DNA of 64,000 nucleotides. It comes from an uncultured Chloroflexales bacterium (GTDB lineage: Bacteria; Chloroflexota; Chloroflexia; Chloroflexales; Chloroflexaceae). The translations under genes were made by a program, and so were the position numbers. The notes below the pieces were generated by a model that saw only the letters and a list, made by a program, of their open reading frames with translations, made no database searches and was not told the origin of the DNA. The stretch is from positions 124,001 through 188,000 of the forward strand of contig CALGUG010000019.1 in assembly GCA_937902315.1 (NCBI GenBank), written 5' to 3'. Positions within the stretch are counted from its first letter, which is position 1. Each line of letters begins with the position of its first letter. Positions 35,735 through 43,116 of this stretch are shown piece after piece.

Positions 35735-36847
35735 GTGCCAAGTTGGAACGATCTTGGAAATGTATGGACAACGCTGCGGGAACTCGATGTTAATGCGATC
35801 CGCGCTGAAGCGGAGCAACCGCTATTTATAGCGTGTATCGGAGAAGATGAATGTGTCGAAGAGCTTTCTCGCCTTCTCCATCGCAGTACAGATCGCTACC
35901 CCGGCGTTGGAATAGATCCGATCGGTCGTTTTTCGGCCATTGTTGATACGGAGACCCTTGGCCGTATCGAGCGTGCCGATCTTGTACTGGTAGTGCTTGA
36001 TGCTCGCAAGCCGATTGATGCAGCGATCGAACGAACCCTCGATCAACTGGAGTCGAGAGGTGTTCCGATTCTGCTTGTATTGTTATATGGTATCTCTCTG
36101 ACCAATTCGTCGGGCCGTTTCAGCGCTATTCACAGTGTCGCTATTCCCACAGTCGAAGCGGTAGATGCGCCTGATACCCTCGCACGTATGGTGCTGGAAC
36201 GTCTTCCCGATGAATTGCACCTTTCAGCAGCGCGGCGATTGCCTGGCTTGCGAACTTCGGTAGCACGCGACCTAGTCAATAGCGTATCGTTTTCCAATGC
36301 GACCTACGCCTTGGCGGCTGGTCTGCCGCAGCAGATACCGATCATAAGCGTCCCCTTTGCGGCAGCTGATATTTTGGTGTTAACCAAAAATCAAGCACTG
36401 CTTGTGTATAAACTTGCGCTCGCCTATGGTGCGCCTCCCGACTTCCAATCGCGCATCAAAGAGGTTTTGCCTGTGGTTGGTGGCGCATACATCTGGCGGC
36501 AAGTCGCACGTAGTTTAGTAGGGCTCATTCCAGTTTGGGGTATCGTCCCCAAAGTAGCGGTCGCCTATGCAGGAACCTATAGCACAGGTATCGCAGCCTG
36601 GCGCTGGTATGCCAGTGGCGAGCTGGTGAGCGGCGAGCAACTCAAGCAGATCACTCAAGAAGCCATGACGGTAGGGCGCCAACGTGCCCGCGAATTGTTG
36701 GCGAAGGTGCGCGGTGGCGATAAGCAGGAGAAGGCTGAAAAAACAGGCTTCTTCAAGGGTATCGGCCAAAAAGTTCGCGGTCTTTTGCCCGGCAAAAAGC
36801 AGGAGCCGCCCGCCTTACCTGAGCCGCAGGATGGTCAAAACCAATAA
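35735..36847 (+). CDS. DUF697 membrane protein with degenerate GTPase domain
   Basis: A 370-residue protein. Residues 1-160 follow the GTPase fold order (strand LFIACIGEDECVEELSRLL, then ADLVLVVLDARKP, then VPILLVLLYG), but the P-loop GxxxxGKS and the NKxD motif are missing, so nucleotide binding is doubtful. Residues 175-310 form a DUF697 domain with two or more hydrophobic hairpins (IPIISVPFAAADILVLTKNQALLVYKLALAYG, LVGLIPVWGIVPKVAVAYAGTYSTG). The C terminus is basic, then Pro-rich. DUF697 proteins are usually inner-membrane stress or division-related GTPases; the role here is unknown. The start is GTG without a strong ribosome binding site, supported by an extended -10 promoter 59 bases upstream. 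Confidence 0.78.
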   Translation: MPSWNDLGNVWTTLRELDVNAIRAEAEQPLFIACIGEDECVEELSRLLHRSTDRYPGVGIDPIGRFSAIVDTETLGRIERADLVLVVLDARKPIDAAIERTLDQLESRGVPILLVLLYGISLTNSSGRFSAIHSVAIPTVEAVDAPDTLARMVLERLPDELHLSAARRLPGLRTSVARDLVNSVSFSNATYALAAGLPQQIPIISVPFAAADILVLTKNQALLVYKLALAYGAPPDFQSRIKEVLPVVGGAYIWRQVARSLVGLIPVWGIVPKVAVAYAGTYSTGIAAWRWYASGELVSGEQLKQITQEAMTVGRQRARELLAKVRGGDKQEKAEKTGFFKGIGQKVRGLLPGKKQEPPALPEPQDGQNQ

Positions 36848-36861
36848 GAGGTTGTCACAAG

Positions 36862-36908
36862 AGCCAAAACGAGGGTAACACGCGGTGTTACTCTGTTTTG
36901 GCTTTATT
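36862..36908 (+). terminator. Terminator between DUF697 gene and murA
   Basis: Long arms AGCCAAAACGAGGGTAACAC / GTGTTACTCTGTTTTGGCT with one bulge and a GCG loop, followed by TTATTT. It separates the two transcription units. Confidence 0.8.
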
Positions 36909-36930
36909 TCGTTAAACGAACAGAGGTACT

Positions 36931-38214
36931 ATGGATTGTTTTGTGATTGAAGGACAACAGCGCCTATCGGGAACGATCACTCCCATGGGTAATAAAAATG
37001 CTGCCTTACCCCTTATTGCAGCAGCTCTTCTTAGCAGCGAAGAGCTTATTTTACATAATGTTCCCGATATCGGCGATGTGCGGGCTATGCTCACGATCTC
37101 AGAGCGTTTAGGGGCGACCGTCTCGTTGCGCGGCGATCACTGCTGGGCTATCTCGGCCTCTCAATTCCAAGATCGCGAGCCAGACGATGAGCTTGCTCGT
37201 AAGATCCGCGCTTCGATACTGTTTGCAGGGCCGCTCTTGGCCCGTCGTGGCTATGTCACTCTGCCGCGCCCAGGTGGCGACGCGATCGGTCGTCGCCGGC
37301 TCGACACCCACTTCTTGGCCTTGCGCGAGCTTGGTGCCACCATCGAAGTGACTCCCAACAGCTATGTGATGCGCGCCGAGCGCCTGCGCGGTGCCGATAT
37401 CTTCCTCGATGAGATGAGCGTGACCGGCACCGAACAAGCCATTTTGGCGGCGGTTTTGGCCGAAGGTCACACCACGATCGGCAATGCTGCCTCCGAGCCG
37501 CATGTTCAAGATCTCTGTCACTGCCTCAACGCCATGGGCGCACGCATCGGCGGCATCGGCACCAATGTGCTCGAGATCGACGGCGTGACCAGCTTGCATG
37601 GCGCCGAATACACGGTCGGCCCCGACTTTATGGAGGTCGGCTCGCTGATCGGCTTGGCGGCTGTGACACGTAGCGCGCTGCGCATTGCCAACGCCCGCCC
37701 GCGCGAGCATCGCATGACCAAGATCGTTTTCAACCGCTTGGGCGTCGATTGGACCGTCGAGGGCGATGATATCGTCATTCCTGCCGATCAGGAGCTGGTT
37801 GTTCAGAGCGACGCGCACGGCGCCATCCCCAAGATCGACTCGGCCCCTTGGCCCGGCTTCAATACCGATCTGTTGGTGACTGCGCTTTTAGTGGCGACCC
37901 AAGCTCAGGGTACGGTGCTGATTCACGAGAAGATGTTTGAAAACCGCCTCTTCTTCGTCGATCGTTTGATCGGTATGGGCGCGCGCATCATTCTGTGCGA
38001 TCCGCACCGCGCGGTGGTATCTGGCCCGGCTCAGCTCTACAGCGAAAAGATCACTAGCCCCGATATCCGCGCGGGCATGGCTTTGATCACGGCCGCGCTG
38101 TGCGCCAAAGGCCGCAGTGTGATCTATAACATCAATCAGATCGACCGCGGTTACGAGCGCATCGAAGAGCGATTGGCCGCTTTAGGAGCCAATATCGAGC
38201 GTGTTCGCTCCTAA
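36931..38214 (+). CDS. murA: UDP-N-acetylglucosamine 1-carboxyvinyltransferase, Asp-type active site
   Basis: A 427-residue MurA, the first committed enzyme of peptidoglycan synthesis: it adds enolpyruvate from PEP to UDP-GlcNAc. The N-terminal GTITPMGNKNAALPLIAA carries the Lys-Asn pair that binds substrate. The two inside-out alpha/beta domains are complete (GPDFMEVGSLIGLAAV, HEKMFENRLFF, DIRAGMALITAAL, IDRGYERIEERLAALGA). The mobile loop reads LPRPGGDAIGRRRLDTH, so the usual catalytic Cys (Cys115 in E. coli) is Asp117. Enzymes with Asp here, as in Mycobacterium and Chlamydia, are active but not alkylated by fosfomycin. GAGGT lies five bases before the ATG. It is monocistronic. Confidence 0.93.
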   Translation: MDCFVIEGQQRLSGTITPMGNKNAALPLIAAALLSSEELILHNVPDIGDVRAMLTISERLGATVSLRGDHCWAISASQFQDREPDDELARKIRASILFAGPLLARRGYVTLPRPGGDAIGRRRLDTHFLALRELGATIEVTPNSYVMRAERLRGADIFLDEMSVTGTEQAILAAVLAEGHTTIGNAASEPHVQDLCHCLNAMGARIGGIGTNVLEIDGVTSLHGAEYTVGPDFMEVGSLIGLAAVTRSALRIANARPREHRMTKIVFNRLGVDWTVEGDDIVIPADQELVVQSDAHGAIPKIDSAPWPGFNTDLLVTALLVATQAQGTVLIHEKMFENRLFFVDRLIGMGARIILCDPHRAVVSGPAQLYSEKITSPDIRAGMALITAALCAKGRSVIYNINQIDRGYERIEERLAALGANIERVRS

Positions 38215-38235
38215 CACAAAGAAGCCTTTAGCGCT

Positions 38236-38310
38236 CTAGCGGCGAGCTCTTTTCCTTCCATTCGGTCTCTGGCGCGTCCGCCTCCGGCTATCAGATAGGC
38301 TAGCTGCCCT
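38236..38310 (+). repeat. Type B dispersed element, copy B7
   Basis: AGCGGCGAGCTC arm and B core at 38271. It is the first of four repeat units filling the gap between murA and the convergent 38693 gene. Confidence 0.7.
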
Positions 38311-38319
38311 CATCCCCGG

Positions 38320-38346
38320 CCCTTCTCCCGCACTGCGGGAGAAGGG
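38320..38346. repeat. Type C palindromic repeat, copy C1
   Basis: A perfect hairpin with 13-bp arms (CCCTTCTCCCGCA and its complement) around a single C. A related hairpin occurs at 51368, and both are preceded by a CTCA/CTCACC-CCCCGGC-type lead-in. Confidence 0.75.
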
Positions 38347-38389
38347 TGCAAGCTCGTACTAAACCCCAAAACCTCTCTAATCCCCTAAG

Positions 38390-38480
38390 TGATACCAAAT
38401 GACTGTCTATTTGGCCTTCGGCTGCGTGGAACGTGACTACTTTCTTTGCGGAACAATGTGGGGGCGAACTATCTCCCGCT
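38390..38480 (+). repeat. Type A dispersed element, copy A6
   Basis: Left end GATACCAAATGACTG, then TTTGGCCTTCGGCTGCGTGG with a two-base variation in the core. The hairpin is decayed. Confidence 0.7.
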
Positions 38481-38489
38481 GCTTGCAGC

Positions 38490-38590
38490 GGGAAGAACTA
38501 CCCTTGGGTTGCGGGCGGGATGCTGGTAGCCGTAGGCGGACGCGCTAAGGATCTTTTTTGATGTTTGCGCTCTCTCCGCCAACGGTATAC
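38490..38590 (-). repeat. Type B dispersed element, copy B14
   Basis: Inverted B core (GTAGCCGTAGGCGGACGCG at about 38526) and partner arm CTCTCCGCCAAC at about 38572. Confidence 0.75.
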
Positions 38591-38625
38591 GAGGGATGAA
38601 CAAGAAGGTGCTTTGAACATAACAA

Positions 38626-38654
38626 AATGGCGCGAGGATCTTCCTCACGCCATT
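38626..38654 (-). terminator. Terminator of the 38693 gene
   Basis: 13-bp arms with one G-T pair (AATGGCGCGAGGA / TCCTCACGCCATT), TCT loop, and TTTTG after the stem on the minus strand. Confidence 0.65.
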
Positions 38655-38692
38655 CGCTCCTGTAATGCACCAGCTTAGGAGAGCAGGTATCT

Positions 38693-39130
38693 TTAAGGGC
38701 GCACGGTATAGATTACAACGGGGGCAGGGCCGCTCTCGTCGCGTAGAAGCCGCTCGACACGCTCCTCGGAAACGAGACCACGGCTGTAGGGGTCGTAGTT
38801 TTGCCCGCCCTCGACATAGTAGTAGTAGGTTACGCCGTTAAGCGACAGACCACGGACATTGCTTGCGCGAGCGCTGACACCAGTGGTGACTTCGATCATG
38901 GGGTCGTCGACCACGTTGGCAAGCCGATCGCTGATCGCAGCGCGCACGGTTGGAAGCGCGTTGCCAACCGAAGCTGCGGGAGTCTGTGGAGCTAATATAC
39001 TCAATACCCAAGCTAGTATGATGGTCAAAACTACCCCTTCGATTGCCAGAAGCACCCAAAATGTTTGAGCGCTAATTCCGTAGATCGTTCGAGCGCGTGT
39101 AGCTTGTTGGGTTTGTAATGACATATGCAT
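38693..39130 (-). CDS. Single-TM protein, unknown function
   Basis: A 145-residue membrane protein. The N terminus (MHMSLQTQQATRARTIYGISA) is cytosolic, followed by one TM segment (FWVLLAIEGVVLTIILAWVLSIL) and an extracytoplasmic domain of about 95 residues ending in VIYTVRP. That domain has a YYYYVEGGQNYDP stretch and resembles no family I know. The start at 39130 is chosen because GAAGGG lies nine bases upstream; the ORF extends to 39154. It has its own terminator. The neighbouring genes do not suggest a pathway. Confidence 0.65.
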   Translation of the reverse strand: MHMSLQTQQATRARTIYGISAQTFWVLLAIEGVVLTIILAWVLSILAPQTPAASVGNALPTVRAAISDRLANVVDDPMIEVTTGVSARASNVRGLSLNGVTYYYYVEGGQNYDPYSRGLVSEERVERLLRDESGPAPVVIYTVRP

Positions 39131-39459
39131 ACCGGCAGGCCCTTCATTTTTCAAAGCAACGTTGGTTCTGATGTTGTTAGATCAAGGATACGCTAGATGA
39201 AACGAACAAACATCAGTACAACGACGGAATTTTGCTCTTTATTTGTACTGATGTCAGCATACACGAGCCTTAGTAGAATATCGATAGAAGAAGACTGATG
39301 CAAAACTGATATGAAAGTGAGACAGCGGGCTTTTTTTGAAGTTGTCTTAAGAATCGCATATTTTGCTGTGACTCACAGTAATGATTGAGTAATTATTTAA
39401 TTGAAAATGAGTTACAGAGGGGTTAAATTAGGGTTAATGGTCGGAAATGAATGTGAGGA
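39131..39459. other. AT-rich gap with no gene
   Basis: About 330 bases between two minus-strand genes, A+T rich, with no dispersed repeat and no credible ORF. It probably carries the promoter of the 39130 gene and the 3' end of the BNR-repeat gene. Confidence 0.4.
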
Positions 39460-40758
39460 TCACCAATTTGTAGGAATTGTGCTATAAAAAATATTCCAAG
39501 GAAGATCGTTGGGGCTATCTTCGCGCTGAAGCCAGACCAAGTCGATCGCACCGGGCTGAAAGGCATCGCTGGCGCGTAGCGAGGGGTAGAGGTTGGCTCC
39601 CGATTGCTCGAAGGGTGCTTGGATCTCCTGCCAAGCATCGTCTTGGAGCTTGAAGATGACGATAGTGCCCGTTTGGGGGTCGTCTTCTGGCAGTTTGATG
39701 GGCTGTTCGGTCTCACTCCATACAACCCAGACGGCTCCTCTTGTGCCGATGGTGATGCTCGGAAAGGATTGCTGCCGATTGTTGGGGCGAATCGCCCTAG
39801 CAGGGAGCCAGCCGTCGGTATTCAGGCGCGAGTAGTAGATCTGGGCCTGATCGACTTGGCTTATTTCGCGCCAGACGACATGCAGCTGACCTTGGGCATC
39901 GAGCGCCGCCGAGAGGTGGCGCTGGTCGTTTGGGCTGGGTGCGATCGTTTGCCAAGTAGTCCAGCTTTCGCCGCGGTCGAACGATTCGCTCCAGACGATC
40001 TGTTGGGGTGTGCCGCTGCCGCCATAGGCCAAGAGCCAGAGGTGTTGCCCGTCGGGCGCGACGATAATGCTCGGACGGCTGCGATTGCCGCGCTGCTCGG
40101 GGTGCACAACGACCGCGGGTCGCCAAGTGGCCCCACGATCGTCGGAACGCACTACACGCACTTGCGAGGCCTTCTCATTGTTTGGGTCGAGCCCTTGCCA
40201 TGCGATATAAACCTGATCGCCGTTGACCACCATGCTGGGGTGCTCTTGCCAGAGTGCTTGGCCTTGATAACCGTCGACGGGCGCGACATTCTGCCAAGGC
40301 TGCCAGCTCACCCCGCCATCGAGCGAACGGGTATATTTGATCTGACGTTCATTCTCTCCATTGTAGCGGCTATCTTGCCCATACCAAGCCACATGAATGA
40401 TGTCGTTTGTATCGACCACAATGCTTGGGACGCGCTGCATATAGTCGCCGGTTGTTTCGATCGGCTGGCCTAAATTGAGGATCTGCCAGCTTGCGCCTTG
40501 ATCGTTCGATTTAGCTACGAAAATATGGTACAGGTTCTTTTGATTGGCTCGGAAGTGCTTGCGATAGGCCACGTAGAGGTTGCCGCGCGAGTCGCGGGCG
40601 ATTTTGCGCTGATCGGGGTAACCTAGGGCACGATAGTCTTGAGTAGTGTCGATGCGCTTCATTGTGATTCGACTACAACTTGAGAGGCTTATTACAAGGG
40701 CGAGCAGGAGACAAGTAGCGCCTGTCAGATAGGATAAACGTTTGATCATAGCCGACAA
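39460..40758 (-). CDS. BNR-repeat (sialidase-like) lipoprotein
   Basis: A lipoprotein of about 432 residues. The signal peptide MIKRLSYLTGATCLLLALVISLSSC has a lipobox ending in Cys. The mature protein is a beta-propeller with Asp-box repeats: SNDQGASWQ, SLDGGVSWQ, SDDRGATWR and SFDRGESWT, each before a Trp. The six-bladed sialidase fold is likely. The sialidase catalytic triad could not be verified, so it may only bind glycans. The TTG at 40758 (MSAMIKR) is chosen because GGAG lies six bases upstream. The ATG at 40749 is the alternative and would lack a ribosome binding site. Confidence 0.8.
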   Translation of the reverse strand: MSAMIKRLSYLTGATCLLLALVISLSSCSRITMKRIDTTQDYRALGYPDQRKIARDSRGNLYVAYRKHFRANQKNLYHIFVAKSNDQGASWQILNLGQPIETTGDYMQRVPSIVVDTNDIIHVAWYGQDSRYNGENERQIKYTRSLDGGVSWQPWQNVAPVDGYQGQALWQEHPSMVVNGDQVYIAWQGLDPNNEKASQVRVVRSDDRGATWRPAVVVHPEQRGNRSRPSIIVAPDGQHLWLLAYGGSGTPQQIVWSESFDRGESWTTWQTIAPSPNDQRHLSAALDAQGQLHVVWREISQVDQAQIYYSRLNTDGWLPARAIRPNNRQQSFPSITIGTRGAVWVVWSETEQPIKLPEDDPQTGTIVIFKLQDDAWQEIQAPFEQSGANLYPSLRASDAFQPGAIDLVWLQREDSPNDLPWNIFYSTIPTNW

Positions 40759-40870
40759 ATCGTGCTCCTGTGGTACCATACAGTCCAGCTTCTCGTATGA
40801 TCATAACACGTTCTGTTGTGTGAAAGGTCGAGGAGTAGATAACGATTTTTTCAGCGCATTGAAAGGCTGT

Positions 40871-41446
40871 ATGCATATGTCCTCGCTCCCTACGATCGAT
40901 GAGTATCCAGAGCGTTATCGCTACCGTTTTTGTCCTATTTGTGGGGCTTCTTTGGGCCGCGAAGTGGTGTTTGATCAAGAGCGTTTGCGCTGTCCCGAAT
41001 GTCGCTGGATCTTCTTCCCCAATCCCTCGATTGCGGCCACGGTGGTGATCGAGTATCAGGGTGGGATCGTATTGTTGCGGCGCGCTCTGCCACCCGATGT
41101 GGGGATCTGGCACCTGCCGAGCGGGCACGCGGAGTATGGTGAAGATCCGGCGGCTGCGGCCTTGCGCGAGGGCAGGGAGGAGACCGGCTTAGAGCTGGCG
41201 GATCCAATCTTTTTAGATGTGATCCACGAGCCTTCTTACCAAGATCCGAGGCTCTTTTATGTGGTGTTTGTGTACGCTGCGCGGGTGGTTGGTGGCTCGT
41301 TGCGCTACGATGAGCACGAATCGAGCGGTGCGCAGGTTGTGCCACTCGATCAACTGCCGCCCTTGAAGTGGACGATTCAGCAGCGTGCGATCGAGGTGTA
41401 TCGTCGTTTGAAGGCCGAAGCGAAGCTGTATGGAGAGGCGAGTTAG
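40871..41446 (+). CDS. Nudix hydrolase with N-terminal zinc ribbon
   Basis: A 191-residue protein. Residues 15-45 form a zinc ribbon (FCPICGASLG...LRCPECRWIFFPNP), as in NADH pyrophosphatase (NudC) and ADP-ribose pyrophosphatase-like proteins. Residues 50-170 are a Nudix domain with the complete box GHAEYGEDPAAAALREGREETGLEL. It probably cleaves a nucleoside diphosphate such as NADH or ADP-ribose, with cytoplasmic location. The ATG at 40871 follows a weak GAAAGG; 40877 is the alternative. The stop codon lies four bases before the ABC ATPase start, so the two are in one operon with the YbaK gene. Confidence 0.83.
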   Translation: MHMSSLPTIDEYPERYRYRFCPICGASLGREVVFDQERLRCPECRWIFFPNPSIAATVVIEYQGGIVLLRRALPPDVGIWHLPSGHAEYGEDPAAAALREGREETGLELADPIFLDVIHEPSYQDPRLFYVVFVYAARVVGGSLRYDEHESSGAQVVPLDQLPPLKWTIQQRAIEVYRRLKAEAKLYGEAS

Positions 41447-41450
41447 CGAT

Positions 41451-42503
41451 ATGGCACTGCTTGAAGCACGTAAGATCAGCAAGAACTACGGAGCGACGAC
41501 GGTGTTGCGCGCGCTCTCGCTCGAGGTCGATGCGGGCGAAGTGGTCGCGCTATTGGGGCCGAGCGGCTGTGGCAAAACGACTTTACTGCGCATCATCGCC
41601 GGGCTCGAGCAGCTCGATAGCGGCACCCTGCTGTTTGAAGGGCGCTCGATCGAGCAGGTGCCCGCCTATCGACGCGGCTTTGGTCTGATGTTTCAAGATT
41701 ATGCCCTTTTTCCTCATCGCAATGTGGCCGAAAACATTAGCTTCGGCTTGCGTATGCAGGGTCAGAGCCAAGCTGTTATCGATCAGCGTCTGCGCGAGAT
41801 GTTGGCGCTGGTTGGCTTATCGGGCTATGAGCGGCGGGCGGTCTATGAGTTGTCGGGCGGCGAACGGCAGCGGGTCGCGCTGGCGCGTTCGCTTGCGCCA
41901 CGCCCGCGCCTGCTGATGCTCGATGAGCCGCTGGCCGCTCTCGACCGCAGCCTGCGTGAGCGCCTACAAGACGAGCTGGGCAGGATTCTGCGCGAAGTTG
42001 GGGTGACGAGCATCTATGTAACCCACGATCAGGGCGAAGCGTTTGCGCTCGCTGATCGAATCGTGCTGATGAACGCAGGCCAGATCGAACAGCAAGGGCC
42101 GCCAGAGCAGGTCTATCGTCGACCTAAGAGCGCTTGGGCGGCTCGTTTTTTGGGCATGGAGAATCTTTTGCCAGCCACGATCGCCTCGCGCGATCAGCGC
42201 ACGCTCGTTGCTGATACACCCCTAGGGCGAGTTGCGCTGCCCGCCGAAGAGCAGCCGGAGAGCAGAGCGCCGCAGTTACTCTTGCGACCAGATTCCGCTC
42301 GCACAACTGCGCGCTCGCCCCACGACCTTGTTGTGAAGGTGACGATCCAACGGGTCACCTTCCGAGGTACGAGCTTTTGGATCGATTGTAAGGATCAGAG
42401 CGGAAATAAGCTGTCGTTTTCGCTCGATGAGCGGCCTGGCCAAGCGGGCGATCAGGTAGATCTGGCTTTGTCGCCCGAGGGCATGGTGCTGGTGTATTCC
42501 TGA
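41451..42503 (+). CDS. ABC transporter ATP-binding subunit, PotA/FbpC type (orphan)
   Basis: A 350-residue ATPase. Walker A is LLGPSGCGKTTLLR, the Q-loop is GLMFQDYALFPHRNV, the signature is YELSGGERQRVALARSL, Walker B is LLMLDEPLAALDR, and the switch His is in YVTHDQGEAFALADR. A C-terminal TOBE-like domain (about 250-345) is typical of ATPases importing polyamines, ferric iron, sulfate or spermidine. No permease or binding-protein genes flank it, so its partners must be encoded elsewhere. The ATG at 41451 follows the Nudix stop. It is cotranscribed with the upstream Nudix and downstream YbaK genes. Confidence 0.85.
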   Translation: MALLEARKISKNYGATTVLRALSLEVDAGEVVALLGPSGCGKTTLLRIIAGLEQLDSGTLLFEGRSIEQVPAYRRGFGLMFQDYALFPHRNVAENISFGLRMQGQSQAVIDQRLREMLALVGLSGYERRAVYELSGGERQRVALARSLAPRPRLLMLDEPLAALDRSLRERLQDELGRILREVGVTSIYVTHDQGEAFALADRIVLMNAGQIEQQGPPEQVYRRPKSAWAARFLGMENLLPATIASRDQRTLVADTPLGRVALPAEEQPESRAPQLLLRPDSARTTARSPHDLVVKVTIQRVTFRGTSFWIDCKDQSGNKLSFSLDERPGQAGDQVDLALSPEGMVLVYS

Positions 42504-42513
42504 GGAACGTTCT

Positions 42514-42981
42514 ATGACCCATGTAAAAACCAATGCGATGCGCGTGCTCGATCAGCGCAAAATCCCCTATGAAGCCTTTAGTTTCGACCCCGAGATTCAT
42601 TCGGCGGATGGGGTGGCCGAGGTTTTAGGCGCGCCTGCCGCACAGGTCTTTAAAACCTTGGTAGTGATGCGCGAGAAGGGAAAACCGCTTTTGGTGGTGA
42701 TGCCCGGCGGGCGTGAGGTGGATCTGAAACAGCTCGCAGCCAGCGTAGGCGAGAAGCGGGTGCGTATGGCGACCAAGAAGGAGGCAGAGACTTTGACCGG
42801 CCTGTTGACGGGTGGAATCTCGTCGCTGGCTTTGTTGAATAAGGGTTTCGGGATCTACTTGCATGAGAGCGCAAAGGAGTGGGAGGAGATCTATATGAGT
42901 GCGGGGCAGCGCGGGATTAATCTGCGCTTGCGGGTCGATGATTTTATCAAGGTTACAAATGCTAGATACGTAGCATGCTGA
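42514..42981 (+). CDS. ybaK: Cys-tRNA(Pro)/Cys-tRNA(Cys) deacylase (YbaK/EbsC family)
   Basis: A 155-residue protein of the INS/YbaK editing family. Family marks are the opening MRVLDQRKIPYEAFSFDPEIHSADGVAEVLG, the FKTLVV strand with its conserved Lys, and the LTGGISSLALLNKG loop with the Gly-Gly-Ile-Ser motif. YbaK hydrolyses Cys wrongly charged to tRNA-Pro by prolyl-tRNA synthetase. It starts ten bases after the ABC ATPase stop with AGGA upstream, so it is part of that operon. No functional link to the ATPase is known. Assignment within the INS superfamily is by length and motifs. Confidence 0.88.
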   Translation: MTHVKTNAMRVLDQRKIPYEAFSFDPEIHSADGVAEVLGAPAAQVFKTLVVMREKGKPLLVVMPGGREVDLKQLAASVGEKRVRMATKKEAETLTGLLTGGISSLALLNKGFGIYLHESAKEWEEIYMSAGQRGINLRLRVDDFIKVTNARYVAC

Positions 42982-42991
42982 CGCTCAGATA

Positions 42992-43000
42992 TGCTATAAT
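42992..43000 (+). promoter_or_regulatory. Extended -10 promoter (TGCTATAAT)
   Basis: TATAAT at 42995-43000 with TG upstream, 117 bases before the molybdenum enzyme gene. No strong -35. It implies a leader of about 110 bases. Confidence 0.55.
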
Positions 43001-43116
43001 AGCGTTACCAGACCGAACTACTGCGAATCTATCCACGAAGCATCCTCTTAACTTAATGGCGGACGAATTGTTCTGTGTGTGTGGCTATCGTTGCGATTTT
43101 GAATTAAGGAATGATT

